Shown piece after piece: positions 31,801 through 44,560 of a stretch of 64,000 nt of DNA (the stretch's first letter is position 1; each line of letters opens with the position of its first letter). A model generated the notes under the pieces. The model did not search any database, was not told the origin of the DNA, and saw nothing but the letters and a program-made list of their open reading frames with translations. Where the stretch lies: positions 213,983,888 through 214,047,887 of the forward strand of contig CM022301.1 in NCBI GenBank assembly GCA_011799875.1. The letters are read 5' to 3'. The position numbers and the translations under genes were made by a program. The DNA comes from Thinopyrum elongatum. Lineage: Eukaryota > Streptophyta > Magnoliopsida > Poales > Poaceae.

Positions 31801-33282
31801 CCATATTGTTCCACAGGGTTATCTCAATACCCTGGTTGTCGAACCAGATTTAGAGCACAGCATTAAGATTATACAAAAGTATGACTCTGAAGTTGAGAGG
31901 ATTAAGCGGTACCTCGGGAAAGGAAAGCCGTCGGAATTCCATCTTGATAAGGATGGGATACTATTTTTCCAACATCGTCTTTTCGTACCCAAGTTCAAGG
32001 ATGAGAGGGAACACGTTATGAAGGAAGCTCATGACACTCCTCTGTCAATTCATCCTGGTAGCACAAAGATGTACCGTGACATTTTTCAGAGATACTGGTG
32101 GCCTAATATGAAGCGAGACATTGCTCGTTATGTTTCTGAGTGTGATGTTTGTCGCCGCATTAAAGCAGAACATCAAAGGCCTGCTGGAACTCTGCAACCC
32201 CTTGAAATTCCTGAATGGAAATGGGACAAGGTCCAAATGGATTTCATTACTGGTTTTCCCAGATCTCAAAAGGGTCATGATGCTATTTTTTTCGTCATTG
32301 ACCGATTCTCCAAGGTTGCGCACTTTCTGCCAGTTAAGGAGACAATCACTGCCAGCTAGCAGACTTGTATGTTTCCCGAATTGTGTCACTCCACGGTGTT
32401 CCGTTGGAGATCAGTTCGGATCGTGGCAGCCTCTTCACCTCCAGATTCTGGAATAGTTTCCAAGAAGCTATGGGAACTCATCTGTCTTTCAGCACCGCTT
32501 TTCACCCTCAGTCACAGGGTCAAGTTGAACGAGTTAATCAAGTGCTCGAAGATATGCTTTGAGCTTGCGTCATCTCCTTCGGTAAGAAATGGGAGGAATC
32601 TCTCCCGTATGCCGAATTCTCTTACAACAATAGCTATCAAGCTAGTCTGAAGATGGCAGCGTTCGAAGTTCTATACGGACGTAAGTGTCGAACCCCTCTG
32701 AATTGGTCAGAAACTGGGGAACGCTCACTCGTCGGACCGGACATTATTCACCAAGCTGAGGAACAAGTCCGCATTGTCCGTGAACATCTAAAATCTGCTC
32801 AGTCTCGTCAGAAAAGCAACTATGACCGAAAGCACCAGGAAATGGTCTATCAACCTGGCGAGCAAGCTTACCTTCGCGTTACTCCGTTGAAAGGCACTCA
32901 TCGGTTCGGAATCAAAGGCAAGTTAGCTCCTCGCTACATTGGCCTGTTCCGTATTCTTGCCCGTCGAGGAGAGGTGGCATATCAATTGCAATTGCCGCCT
33001 AATCTTTCACAAGTACATGATGTCTTTCATGTATCCCAACTCCGTCGCTGCTTCAAGGATCCTATTCGAGCTGTGGATCACGAAATGCTTGAATTACGGG
33101 AAGATCTGTCTTATCCAGAATATCCCACCCGTATTCTTGATCAAGCTGAGCGTCGAACTCATCAGAAGTCAATCAAATTCCTCAAGGTTCAGTGGTCAAA
33201 TCATTCTGAAGATGAAGCCACTTGGGAACGCGAGGATCATCTTCGTGAAGAATACCCCGCTTTCTTTCAGTCTTCCTCTTAA
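28859..33282 (+). pseudogene. gag-pol: gag-pol polyprotein of element F
   Basis: The frame is open well upstream (from 28433), but the likely start is ATG 28859 ([15 protein letters not shown]), just after the extra ORF. Domains from that start: gag core about residues 60-250; CCHC knuckle [14 protein letters not shown] at 299-312; protease LFDSGASHS near 379-387; RT with YLDD at 698-701; RNase H from about 845 ([20 protein letters not shown]); integrase zinc finger about 1060-1105; then DDE core. The frame stops at 32357-32359 through a small frameshift at CCAGCTAGCAG. A TGA at 32560-32562 breaks the downstream core. The rest, to 33282, carries the integrase C-terminus and a chromodomain-like tail (KVQWSNHSEDEATWERE). 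Confidence 0.92.
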
Positions 33283-33306
33283 TTCTCGGGACGAGAATTC
33301 TTGATA

Positions 33307-33318
33307 GATGAGGAGAAT
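33307..33318 (+). other. Polypurine tract of element F
   Basis: GATGAGGAGAAT directly before the 3' LTR start TGTAACACC. Confidence 0.7.
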
Positions 33319-36300
33319 TGTAACACCCCATGTCATTAGCCACAGTAATCACTTTTGATAATGACAAGTCAGCATGTTTAACAGTGCATAATTATCATTA
33401 GCATCATGTTGCATTTCAACTCCTAAGACAAACTTCAAATTTAAATGAAAGTGGAAAATAAAAGTTGTTCAACCTAGAAACTAAAATGTTCATTAAATAA
33501 TAAATATTCCAGAGATCATTCTAAAATTATAACCAACAATTATTACATTAATTAAGTAACCCAAACCTCCTCTAACAGTGGCTGAAAATAATATTTAATA
33601 ACCTTTTATTAATCTAAATCAAATATGAAATGATGTTTTGCCCAAACTAGTTTTTGGTGTTAGGGTATAGTGCACTGCTATTTATGGACTAGGTCACACT
33701 TTTTACAAAACTCATTTGGTGCCCAAACATTTTGCAAACAGAAAAGAAAAGAGACAGAAATAGAGAAAAAGGAAAAGGCCTAAACGCGCTACTGTGCACT
33801 TAGGCCTACTGCTACAGCGCCGGCCCAGCCCACGCCGCACTTCCTCCCACCTCTCATTGCTCACCGCCGCCTCGCTGTCGAACACCTCGCGCCCGCACGC
33901 GCGCGCGCACCCGTCCCCCCTGCTTGCAGCTCGACAGCGCATCACCGCGCGCGCTGGGTATAAGAGCAGCTCCCCTCAACCCCGCAGACGAACCCTAGCC
34001 GCTCTGTTTGCTCTCTCTCTCGCTCCCCCACTTCACCCGAGCACCGCCATGATCGGCCTCCGTTGAAGCTCGCGGCCACCGTGCCCCGTTCGCCTCCCCG
34101 ACGTGTCCTGCGTGCTCGCCGTCGTCCCCTCCTTCGACTACGCCGACGAACTGAAGCCGAACACCCCTGCATCGACCCCGCGCCATCGTCTTCCTCCTCG
34201 GATCCCTGCCGCCGTTCACCGTCGATTCCGGCTGCACCACGCCTTCCCCTCGCCCGCTCTGAACGGCTACGCCCCACTGTGAGCTCCTGCTCCTCCTCCC
34301 CCCTCTCCATTAGCTCGCTCGTGTCCCGTAGCGCCCGCTCCGCGTTAGGCCGCACCCACCGCCGCGCACCTCGTCGCCGGCGACCGTCCGGCGACCATTT
34401 GGTCATGTGCTGCTGCCCATTCGCTTCGCCGCCTCACATAGGCCTCGCCTACCCCTTGCTTCGCCCGTAGAACACGTCGTGGCGTCGTTCCCCTAGCTCG
34501 CCCGAGAAGCCTCGCCGACGAGCTCCTGCCGCTCGACTCCGGCCTCCCCAGCACCCCGCACCGCCACCATTCGACGCGCGGCGTCGAGCCGCGTCGAACG
34601 CACCCTTCCCCAGCCCCGGAGACGCCCTGTGGGCGAATCCCGAACATCGCCGGCTCGCTCCGCCGCGTTGGAGCTCGCCGGAGCGCTCTCCGGCCGGTGT
34701 CCGACATGGCCGGTGGGTCCCACCTCCCCCCCCCCCCCGTGCCACTGACTGTGGGCCCCCTGCGCCCCAGTTGACCCGCTGACTCGGGTCAACTGCTGAC
34801 GTGGCCACCCCTGTCTCACTGGCATGTGGGGCCCGGCCATTTAAACGAATTTAAATAAATAAAAAATCTGTTAATTAGTTAATTAATTAGTTTAAACACT
34901 AATCAGTCACTAACTGCTGGGCCCCACATGCTAATTAACCCAATTAGTTAATTTAACCTCTCTGTTAAAGCCAGAGTGTATGATATGTGGGCCCCACTTG
35001 TCAGGTTTGACTCTGGTTAGCCAGAGTTGACCTGCTGACATCACACTAACCTCATGCTGACATCATCATTCACTATTCTGGATAATTCGAATTTAAATAA
35101 ATAATTAAATTCAGAAAATGTTTAAAACTTTAGAAAATCATATAAATTAAACCGTAACTCCGATGAAAATAATTTATATATGAAACTTGCTCAGAATTTC
35201 GATACGAACCTGAATACGCCCTCTGTATTCTTGTCAGATGCCCATAGCTATATGAAAATTGAACTTTTAGACCGACTTCGGTAAATGAATAGTGCTCAAT
35301 GTTGATTAAATAAATCTGGATAAATTCCTAATTTAACTAAATCATTTAGTTAGGCAGTAGAACACCCCGGCATATCATTTAGGCATGTCATACATATTGT
35401 TTGCATTATTGCCGTGAATTTATTGTTTCTCTCCCCCTCCTTCTCTCTCGATAGAAGCCGATACCGACGACGCTGCAGCTGGGTACGACTACACTACCGA
35501 CGAGCAGCCCGTTGACGATCTCTCTCTCTTGCCAGAGCAACCAGGCAAGCCCTCCCTTGAGCATCCAGATATCGCCCATTCCATTTCTCCTGCTTGCATT
35601 AGATTTTGCTACTATTAATGTATGTTCCTATTCTGATGCATAGCCTGCTTTTGTAACCTGTTCATTGTTACCTTACCTGCCTATGATAAACTGTTTGGTA
35701 TAGGTTGGTAGTGAACCATCAGTGACCCCACCACCTTACCCGTGTTGCCCCTGCTTGATCGTCGACGACTCGATCAATGCGATCGTCGACCAGAGACAGA
35801 CACCTCACTTCACACCCCCTTAGTTGTACGACTCTGCATAGTTACTATCGAGTGCCGAGGGTGATACCTCGTAACGCACTCCTGATGAATACTCCGCAGC
35901 GTAGCTGTTCGGTCGTGGTCATCGAGGGTGATTCCTCCTTCTCCATTTCCGATATGACTCTGTTGTGCAACCCCTCAGTGTGAACCTCGAGGGTGATGCC
36001 TCATACGTTCACCCTGATGTTTTCATCGAGTGGAATCCGCCGAGGGTGATTCCTCGGGTTTCCCCTTTGATGATATGACCACACGGTTACTTTGACCTTA
36101 TTACAGGCGGGTCCACCCTGGTGGGTACCCGCTGGGGATCTATGTTGTCGAGTGTGCCGGAAGGGCACTCGAGTGTGATATTGTGGCGGAGCTTCAGAGA
36201 CTCTGATTGTCTCCGCATGATACTAAATGAGCCTATTGGATTTGGGTGTGTGATCTGAGTGGGTCGACGTGCCCTATACGCACTACCACCACGCGGGATT

Positions 36301-37422
36301 ATGGTTATGGGGCCCTCTGCGATGTACGTTTTCTCCCGAAAGCTCGTCAGACGCCACGATTCACCGTGCGGGCTGATTATCGGGATTGGGCTTGATACTT
36401 CACTGACGAGTTCAGTGTCGCACCTGCACCCCGGCCAGTCTCGCAACGCGTAGGGTGCCCAGGGCGAAGGCCCAAGACCTCTGGGTGCATAGGTTAGTCT
36501 GGCGTGCTGACCTCTCTGCCGAGCCTAGGTAGGGCACTGCTTTGTGTTGATCTTCCGAGGACGGGCATTACCCAGCAAGTGTGTCCGACCAGAGTTGATC
36601 GAGCGTGTTGGGTAACAGTAGTGCACCCCTGCAGGGATGAATGATCTATCGATAGTCGGTCCTACGGTAAAGGACGCTTAGTTTGTGTATCCCGATCTAC
36701 TACTTGAACTGGATACTTGTTACTTAATTGAAGCTTCGGGATCGCTTTCTCGCTAGGAGTCGAGGAAGGATCTCTAGGCTTGCTTCAACATGTTTGCTAA
36801 ATAAAATGCTATTCTACTCTCTTCTACTGCTGCAAGATGATGGCTTCGTGAAGATGCTAGTCTTCGATAGGACTAGGCCTTCTCTCTATTCTGGCAATTA
36901 TGTAGCCCAGTCCACATATACAGCCATTCTCCATTGATAATGTTGCATATGTAGTATAGATCCTTGCTTGCTGAGTACTTCGGATGAGTACTCACGGTTG
37001 CTTTACTTTCTCTTTTCCCCATACCCCACCTTGATGATACAATCAGACGATGGAGTCCCGGAGCCAGATGCCACCACAGGAGCTTACTACCAGGAGGGTC
37101 CAGAGGGCATGTACTACTGGATCGAGCCAGCCGACCAGGAGTAGGATCGGAGGCTCCCAGGCAGGAGGCCAACGCCTTTCGATCTAGTGTAGTTGTTTGT
37201 GCTAGCCTTCTTAAGGCAAAACTTGTCTAACTATGTATGTACTCAGATAATATTTGTATGACTGACTTATGTATTCGGATTTTCGGATCCCTGGTCTGTA
37301 ATATTGTGGATCTCCGTTTATTTGTGTTAGAGTTGTGTTGTGATATCTTCCCGTGAGTCCCTGTGCTTGATCGTGCATGATTGCGTGTATGATTAGTGCA
37401 TGATTGAGTCGGGGGCGTCACA
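33319..37422 (+). repeat. 3' LTR of element F
   Basis: 4104 bp, highly similar along its length to 23355-27443, with scattered substitutions and small indels (for example near 34740-34795). Followed by the CTCAT duplication. Confidence 0.95.
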
Positions 37423-37586
37423 CTCATGAGAAGTTTTATGATAAAGTTTATTGTTGTTATAATAATGATCATGATGCTACTATGTATGTATTCTATTTTA
37501 TCGACACCTCTCTCTCTAAACATGTGGACATGATTATTGATATCGGCTTTCGCTTGAGGACAAGCGAGGTCTAAGCTTGGGGGAGT
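37423..37586 (+). other. Rest of A's 3' non-coding region and polypurine tract
   Basis: Begins with the CTCAT duplication and ends AAGCTTGGGGGAGT, a purine-rich tract immediately before A's 3' LTR. B has the reverse complement at 47131-47145. Confidence 0.85.
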
Positions 37587-38973
37587 TGATACGTCCATTT
37601 TGCATCATGTTTTCCTAATGTTATTTATAGTGTTTTCATTTAATATAACACTTTGTGGAGTAATTCTAATACCTTTTCTCTCATAATATGCAAGGTTTAT
37701 ACAAAGAGGGAGATTGCCGGTAGCTCGAATTCTGGACCTAAAAAAGCTACGTCAGAGATACCTATTCTGGACATCTCAAAATGAGCTGAAATTTTACGAA
37801 GATTTATTTTGGAATACATAAAAAATACTGGAGAAAAGAAATACCATAGGGGGCCACCCAGGTGCCCACTAGGCACCAGACCGCCTACCCCCTGGCACGC
37901 CCTGGTGGATAGTGGGGCCCCTGGCCAGCCTCCGGTGCCCATCTTCTGGTATATAAGCCTATTTGACCTAGAAAAAAATAAAGGGAGGACTTTCGGGATG
38001 GAGTGCCGCCGCCTCGAGGCAGAACCTGGGAAGGAGCACTTTTGCTCTCCGGCGGAGCGATTCCTCCGGGAGGGGGAAATCGAAGCCATCGTCATCACCA
38101 ACAACCCTCTCACCTTGGGAGGACCAATCCTCATCAACATCTTCACCAACACGATCTCATCTCAAAACTCTAGTTCATCTCTTGTGTTCAATCTTTGTAT
38201 CAAAACCTCAGATTGGTACATGTGGGTGGCTAGTAATGTTGATTACATCTTGTAGTTGATGCTAGTTGGTTTATTTGGTGGAAGATTATATGTTCAGATC
38301 CATTATGCTATTTATTATATCTCTGATCTGGAGCATGAATATGATTTGTGAGTAGTTGCTTTTGTTCTTGAGGATATGGGAGAAATCTTGTCATAAGTAA
38401 TCATGTGAATTTGGTATTCGTTCGATATTTTGATGATGTGTATGTTGTAATTCCCTTAGTGGTGTTATGTGAACATCGACTACATGACACTTCACCATCT
38501 TTGGGCCTAAGGGAATGCATTGTGGAGTAGTTCTTAGATGATGGGTTGCTAGAGTGACAGAATCTTAAACCCTAGTTTATGCGCTATTCCGTAAGGGGCT
38601 GATTTGGATCTATATGTTTAATGCTATGGTTAGATTTTATCTTAATTTTTCTTTCATAGCTGCGGATGCTTGCGAGAGGGGTTAATCATAAGTGGGAGGC
38701 TTGTTCAAGTAAGAACAGCACCCAAGCACCAGTCCACCCACATATCAAATTATCAAAGTAGCGAACGCGAATCAAACAAACATGATGAAAGTGACTCGAT
38801 GAAATTCCCGTGTGTCCTCAAGAACGTTTTACTTATTATCAGAGACCGTTCGGGCCTGTCCTTTGCTACAAAAAGGATTGGGCTGCCTTGCTGCACTTTT
38901 GTTACCGTTACTATTGCTTGCTCGTTACAAATTATCTTGCTATCAAACTATCTGTTACCGACAATTTCAATGC
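37587..38973 (+). repeat. Partial 3' LTR of element A
   Basis: Starts TGATACGTCCATTTTGC and follows the 5' LTR, without the non-LTR insertion, to ACAATTTCAATGC, where D begins. The terminal part matching 4951-5060 of the 5' LTR is not found to the right in plus orientation. TATA box at 37950-37957. Confidence 0.92.
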
Positions 38974-40490
38974 TGATAATCCCCAAGTGCAAAGAATCAT
39001 CGTAGCAATTTCCAGAGGCGGAAGTGATAAGTATGGAGTGTCGAACCCACAAGGAGCTAAAGGTAAGATCAATATTCTCTCAAGTCCTATCTGCCACTGA
39101 TACAACTCTACATACACCGAACATTTGCTTCCATCTAGAAACGAGAAATAAAACTATGTTGTGGGTATGAAGAGGATAGCTTTGCATGATATCGGAGAAC
39201 TAAAATATAAAAATAGGTGTTGTTATCATAAAGTTAGAATATATTACAAATAGCGAGTGTGGAATAATGATGGATCGGTGTGCGGAACTTTCCTAGGGAA
39301 TTGTTAACAAGATCGGTAATCATTATTGCAATTTTATATGAGGGAGAGGCATAAGCTAACATACTTTCTCTACTTGGATCATATGCACTTATGATTGGAA
39401 CTCTAGCAAGCATCCGCAACTACTAAAGATCATTAAGGTAAAACCCAACCATAGCATTAAAGTATCAAGTCCTCTTTACTCCCATACGCAAACAACCCCT
39501 TACTCGGGTTTAAGCTTCTGTCACTCTAGCAACCCACTATAAGCGAATCATGAACATATTGCAAACCCTACAACAGGAATCCCTCACGTGTGCGCAGCAC
39601 GGAGGGCTCCATAGGACAGCACCAAAATAAAACATACAACTCAAACCAATCTAGATCATCAATCAACCCAAAAGACAAAAGAAATCTACTCAAAACATCA
39701 TAGGATGGCGACACATCATTGGATCATAATATGTGGCATAAAGCACCATGTTCAAGTAGGGGATTACAGTGGGGTGTGGGAGAGTGGACCGCTTAAAAGA
39801 GATGAGGACGGTGATGAAGAAGGTGATGTTGATGAAGATGATCACCGCGGTGATGGTTCCCCCGACGGCACTCCGGCACCACCGAGAGAGAGGGGGAGAG
39901 AGTCTCCCCCTTGTGCTTCCTCCTCCATGGCCTCCCCCCTAGATGGGGAGAGGTTCTCCCTCTGGTCCTTGGCCTCCATGGTGATGATGGCCCCCTCCGG
40001 CTTCCTCCTCAATGGCCTCCGGTGATGATGGCCCCCTCTGACAGGGTGCCGGAGAGGGCCTAGATTGATTTTTCATGGCTACAGAGGCTTGCGGCGGCGG
40101 AACTTCTGATCTAGGGTTCTTTTTGGAGGTTTGGGTATTTATAAGAATTTTTGGCGTTGGTCTCACGTCAAGGGGGTGCCCGAGGGGCCCACAAGCCCGG
40201 AGCACCCTCCCTGGGGGTAGGGCGCGCCTAGAGGGCTTGTGGCCTCCTCGTCCACTTCCTGGCCCAGCTCTTGTGCTTCAGGGGTCTCTTTTGGTCCATA
40301 AAAAATCACCGTAAATTTTCAGCCCATTCCGAGAACTTTTATTTCTGCACAAAAAACGACACCATGGTAGTTCTGCTGAAAACCGCATCAGTCCGAGTTA
40401 GTTCTAATCAAATCATACCAAAACCATATAAAATTATTGTAAACATGGCATGAATACTTCATAAATTATAGATATGTTGGAGACGTATCA
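38974..40490 (-). repeat. 3' LTR of element D
   Basis: 1517 bp; minus strand starts TGATACGTCTCCAACA and ends GGGGATTATCA. A TATA-like TTATAAATA lies on the minus strand at about 40136-40144. A GC-rich stretch near 40165-40235 corresponds to the palindromic block of the related LTRs. Confidence 0.85.
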
Positions 40491-41478
40491 GCATCCCCAA
40501 GCTTAATTCCTGCTCGCCCTGAAGTAGGTAAATGATAAAAGAAATAATTTATGAAGTGTGAATGCTAGCATACTGCATAAATTTTATCAATGACAGTTCC
40601 AAACACTTTTTCTAGCATCATTATATATCATAAACAGTAGCTCATCTCATAAAACTTCTCATGATCAAGTAACAAGCTATTCGCATGTTAAAGTATAGAC
40701 CATAAAGTTTCTTCAAAACTAACAAACTATGTTCTCAGTCACCAAACAATTGCAATTCATCTTACTTTCAGGAAGGGTCTATGTAAGAGCTCTGATTTAG
40801 CAAATTCCACATACTCAACTATCATATAGTCTTCCATGATTGCTAACACTCAAAGCATATTTTTAGAACAAATAGCATCCATCGAACATAAAGAAAGATA
40901 GGGGCTTTAATGTTTCGCCTCCCAACTTATTTACCATATAGATAATTGTCAACAATAATAATTCATGATCAAATAAATTCGAATGGCCATATATGCTTGG
41001 ATCTTTCCCACCACATGATGCTTGCCAACTAAAGAATAATTGAGGTTGAAATAAGAAGGAATACTATTGACTCTTGAATAAAACTAAATACATGGAAGTA
41101 AAAGACAGGCCCTTCGCAGAGGGAAGCAGAGGTTGTCATGTGCTTTTTAATTTTGGATGGGCAAACCCTTAATGTAAAGGAACATCACGTTGCATTACCC
41201 TTTGTGATAGCAACCTTTATTATGCAGTCCGTCGCTTTTATTTCTTTACCATCACAAGTTCGTACAAGGCTTATTTTCCCTTACAATAAAAGATCATACA
41301 TATTTAGGAGCAATTTTTATTGCTTTTTGCACCGATGAAAACTTACTTGAAGGATCTTATTCAATCCATAGGTAGATATGGTGGACACTCATGGCAAGAA
41401 ACGGGGTTTAAGGGTTTTTGGATGCACAAGTACTATCTCTACTTAGTACAAATTTTTGGCTAGCAAAAGATCCTAAGC
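40491..41478 (-). other. Polypurine tract and 3' internal region of D
   Basis: Starts (plus) GCATCCCCAAGCTTAATTCC, the reverse of the polypurine tract, and continues AT-rich. It shares the 16081-17100 layout of C and holds the antisense ORF copy (41138-41338). Confidence 0.75.
41138..41338 (+). CDS. Conserved 66-codon antisense ORF (element D copy)
   Basis: Plus strand, antisense to D. Same length and framework as the copies in A and B (start MCFLILDGQTLN, middle VIATFIMQSVAF, end NFYCFLHR). Function unknown. Confidence 0.45.
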   Translation: MCFLILDGQTLNVKEHHVALPFVIATFIMQSVAFISLPSQVRTRLIFPYNKRSYIFRSNFYCFLHR

Positions 41479-41495
41479 AAGCACCACATGTTGGA

Positions 41496-42196
41496 TTGGG
41501 CGCGGGACATCTTATGTGATGATCAGTTCTTGGATCATGTGAGAGTAAAGATTGTGTCGGTGATGTGGGCTATCTGGCATTCACGGAATCGATGGACTCA
41601 TGAGAAGGAGCATGTGGATCCAGTGTATTCCATTCGACGCATTCGAGAAGACTAGTCCTTGTTGGATATTCCAATGACGCGGGCTACCTTGTTGCCAGGA
41701 CATGGCTGGCGCCCCCTCGAAGTGGGGTTCGTTAAGATAAATGTCGATGGTGTAATCAATAGTGGGACTAGCTGGTGCGGGTGGTGTTGCTCGATCTGCT
41801 ACGACGCTGCTCGCTTCTTGGTGCAAACCGCACGTGGGTGTCATGGACCCCCTCATTGCCGAGGCCTTATCACTGCGAGAGGGAGTTCTCTTTGCTCATT
41901 TGCGAGTCTACTCACATGTGATAATGGAATCCGACTGCCTAGAGATGGTGAATCTCTGGAACACTCGCCATGACTCTCGTTCGATTGTGGCTCCTTTACT
42001 AGTAGAGATTGGAGAGCATGCTTTGTCTTTTGATTCCTTTGTAATTCAGCATGTAAACAGGTCTGCTAATCTCCCGGCCCATCTTTGTGCGAAGTGTGCC
42101 AGCTCGCTGATGGTGACCGAGACTTGGTTAGACTCTGAATCCTCATTCCTGATCAGTAGCCTGTTGGCTGATGATCCTAGGAGCGTTTTTGTTTGA
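41496..42196 (+). pseudogene. LINE ORF2 C-terminal fragment: RNase H domain
   Basis: The peptide MWAIWHSRNRWTHE precedes an RNase H-type domain with acidic residues in INVDGV, AEALSLREG and MESDCLEM, then HVNRSANLPAH and a stop at 42194-42196. An in-frame TAG occurs near 41654, and a frame change falls between INVDG and GGVARSATT near 41760. This C-terminal RNase H is typical of plant L1-type LINEs and should not be taken for a host RNase H gene. Confidence 0.85.
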
Positions 42197-42225
42197 ATAA
42201 AGCTCTCACAATTCCCCGCAAAAAA
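41496..42225 (+). mobile_element. 5'-truncated LINE with RNase H tail
   Basis: Flanked by a direct repeat of about 15-17 bp (core GCACCACATGTTGGA, 41481-41495 and 42228-42242) and ending in an A run at 42220-42227. The sequence codes for the end of a plant LINE ORF2. It lies inside D's 3' internal region and is absent from the same place in A, B and C. Confidence 0.88.
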
Positions 42226-42659
42226 AAGCACCACATGTTGGAGGATCCATAACAATATAACTTCTATACAAATATACCCAAACATAACTCATTATGTTGT
42301 CTTCCTTGTCCAACTTCAACTAATTTTCTCAAGTTTGAAAATAATTAATGGGGCTCACAATCATAGAAGATGCCCAAGATAGCATATTTATATGTGAAAT
42401 CTCTCTTCCTTCAATATTCTTTCATGAATTGTTCAAGTGACCAATGCGGTGTTTGCTAACTTTCAATAAATTTTACCACCTATACTTCTTATATGTGAAG
42501 TCATTACTCCCCATGGGATAAGCATATAAAACATATATAATTTCAGATTTTTGATATTTAATTCATTCAACCATTTACTCATAGGATATAAGTGAAGCAC
42601 GAGAGTAAATGACAAAACTACTTCAAAAAGATATAAGTAAAGATCAATGAGTAATTAAA

Positions 42660-44560
42660 TAGTTAAATAGCCATGCGAGGACTCTCTCTTTTTCAAAATT
42701 TCAGATCCAATGATTTTATTCAAACAGCTAGTAAAATGAAAATACGCTCCAAGCAAAACACATATCATGTGACGAATAAAAATATAGCTCCAAGTAAGGT
42801 ATACCGATAGTTTTGAAGACGAAAGAGGGGATGCCTTTCGGGGCATCCCCAAGCTTAGGTGCTTGAGTATTCCTTAAATATTACCTTGGGGCGCCTTGGG
42901 CATCCCCAAGCTTAGGGTCTTGCCACTCCTTATTCTTCTCATATCGACATCTCACTCAAAACTTGAAAACTTCAATCACACAAAACTTAACGAAACTTCG
43001 TGAGATGGGTTAGTATGATAAAGACAAATCATTCACTTTGGTACTGTCAAGACAAGATTCATAATTGTTTCCACATAATTCCTACTGTACTCTATCATTT
43101 CCACAATTTATATCACTTAATATAAGCTATGGAAACACTAAAACAAGCAAACTATGCATTGAAAACAGAATCTATCAAAAACAGAACAGTCCGCGAAGAT
43201 CTGAATTGTTCTCATACTTATTTGACTCTAAAAATTCTGAAAAATTAGGACAACGTAGAAAATTTGTATATCAATCATTTGAAAAACATTCAGATAAAAA
43301 TAACGTTCGAGTGAATTCTAACAATTCTGTTACTTGGCGCAAAAGTTTCTGTTTTTGCACAGAATCAAGTCAACTATCACCAACACTATCCCAAAGGCTT
43401 TACTTGGCACTTTATTGAAAAAAAACTATTAAACATGATTAATACAGTAGATTAATCATGTGAACACACAAAAACAAAAAGGATAAATATTAGGTTGTCT
43501 CTAAACAAGAACTTTTCTTTAAAGCTTTTTAGCTAAGCAGTGATATTTCAATGATACTCTTCCAAGCCCAATTTCGATGATAATTTTATTCATACTCCAA
43601 AATATATAAGTGAAGTTCATAGAGAATTCTACAATTAATATAGATTGACCAATATCCAGGCTCAAAATATATAAGTGAAGCACACGAAGCATTCTATGAA
43701 GCCATACTCAAAAGATTTAAGTGAAGCACAAAGAGCATTCTATAAAGCCATACTCAAAAGATTTAAGTGAAGCACAAAGAGCATTCTATAAAGCCATAAA
43801 GGACTATCTAATACTAGCATGGTGCATAAAGGAAAATAAAAACACAAAAGATGCATATCATGTGAACAAAACAAAAACCGAGGTATACCGATAATTGTTG
43901 AAGAATAAAGATGGGATGCCTTCCGGGGCATCCCCAAGCTTAGATGCTTGAGTCTCCTTGAAATGTTTACTTGGGGTGCCTTGGGCATCCCCAATCTTGA
44001 ACTCTTGTCTCTCCGTATTCTTCTTATATCGATACCTCCTCGATCTTTCAACACTTCATCCACACAAAACTTAACAAAAACCCTTGTGAGATCCGTCAGT
44101 ATAATAAGGCAAATCACTACCTTTAGGTACTGTTGTAAACTCATTCCAATTTCATCTTAGAATTATATATACTGTATTCCAACTTCACCGTGGTTCATAC
44201 CCCCCGATACAACCCATAGATTCATCAAAATAAGCGAACAACACATAGAAAGCAGAATTTGTCAAAAACAGGACAGTCTCTAGCAATCTAAAAATTTACC
44301 ATACTTATGTAACTCCAAAAATTCTCAAAAAATAGTAAAAAAATAAAAAAAATTGCATAGAAGTACTGTGTAAAAATTTCAGAAACTTTTGACGTTCCAG
44401 TAAAAAAATGTAAATTCATGCACATCAGCCAAAGTTTCTATTTTTGCACCACACACAGCAAACAAGCAATCTAATCATCCTAAAGCCAAATCTTGTCACA
44501 TTATTTTTATAATACAATGGATATATACAAGGGGATAATTATTTTTGAGAAACTTCCATG
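42660..44560 (-). repeat. Twin-hairpin tandem units of element D
   Basis: Hairpin pairs at 42827-42857 with 42887-42912 and 43913-43943 with 43974-44000 match those in C (GGGATGCC...GGCATCCC followed by CCCCAAGCTTAG). The spacing here is about 1085 bp rather than 730 bp. The AT-rich stretches between them are alignable. Confidence 0.65.
43594..43798. repeat. 46-bp tandem repeat in D
   Basis: Two exact 46-bp copies (43701-43746 and 43747-43792; core AAGATTTAAGTGAAGCACAA) preceded by two diverged copies with AAATATATAAGTGAAG near 43594 and 43661. It explains part of the extra length of D's unit relative to C. Confidence 0.85.

Larger units (their letters stand above)
23355..37422 (+). mobile_element. 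Tekay-like chromovirus (Gypsy) F, full length
   Basis: A complete 14,068-bp element with perfect TSD CTCAT (23350-23354 and 37423-37427). LTRs of 4089 and 4104 bp start TGTAACACCCC and end GGGCGTCACA. The initiator-Met-type primer site is at 27447-27458, an extra ORF at 27838-28608, gag-pol at 28859-33282 with a chromodomain-like C-terminus, and the polypurine tract at 33307-33318. It lies in A's 3' non-coding region. Integrase carries a frameshift and a stop, so it is not autonomous now. Confidence 0.96.
2223..38973 (+). mobile_element. Athila-like Gypsy LTR retrotransposon A, heavily nested
   Basis: Element A has, in order: 5' LTR (2223-5060), tRNA-Asp-type primer site (5072-5089), gag (5167-~6208), protease-RT (6209-7849), RNase H (7859-8433), a remnant of the integrase C-terminus (13709-13986), ORF3 (14320-14501 plus 21773-21998), a 3' non-coding region, polypurine tract and partial 3' LTR (37587-38973). 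The RT sequence, tRNA-Asp primer and extra ORF after pol fit the Athila clade. About 28 kb of its span consists of later insertions: a non-LTR element, E, C and F. Its 3' LTR lacks the last part and abuts D. Confidence 0.9.

Noticed and set aside
41659..42196. Possible host RNase H gene
   Set aside because: Target duplications, an A run and the RNase H type mark it as the end of a LINE.
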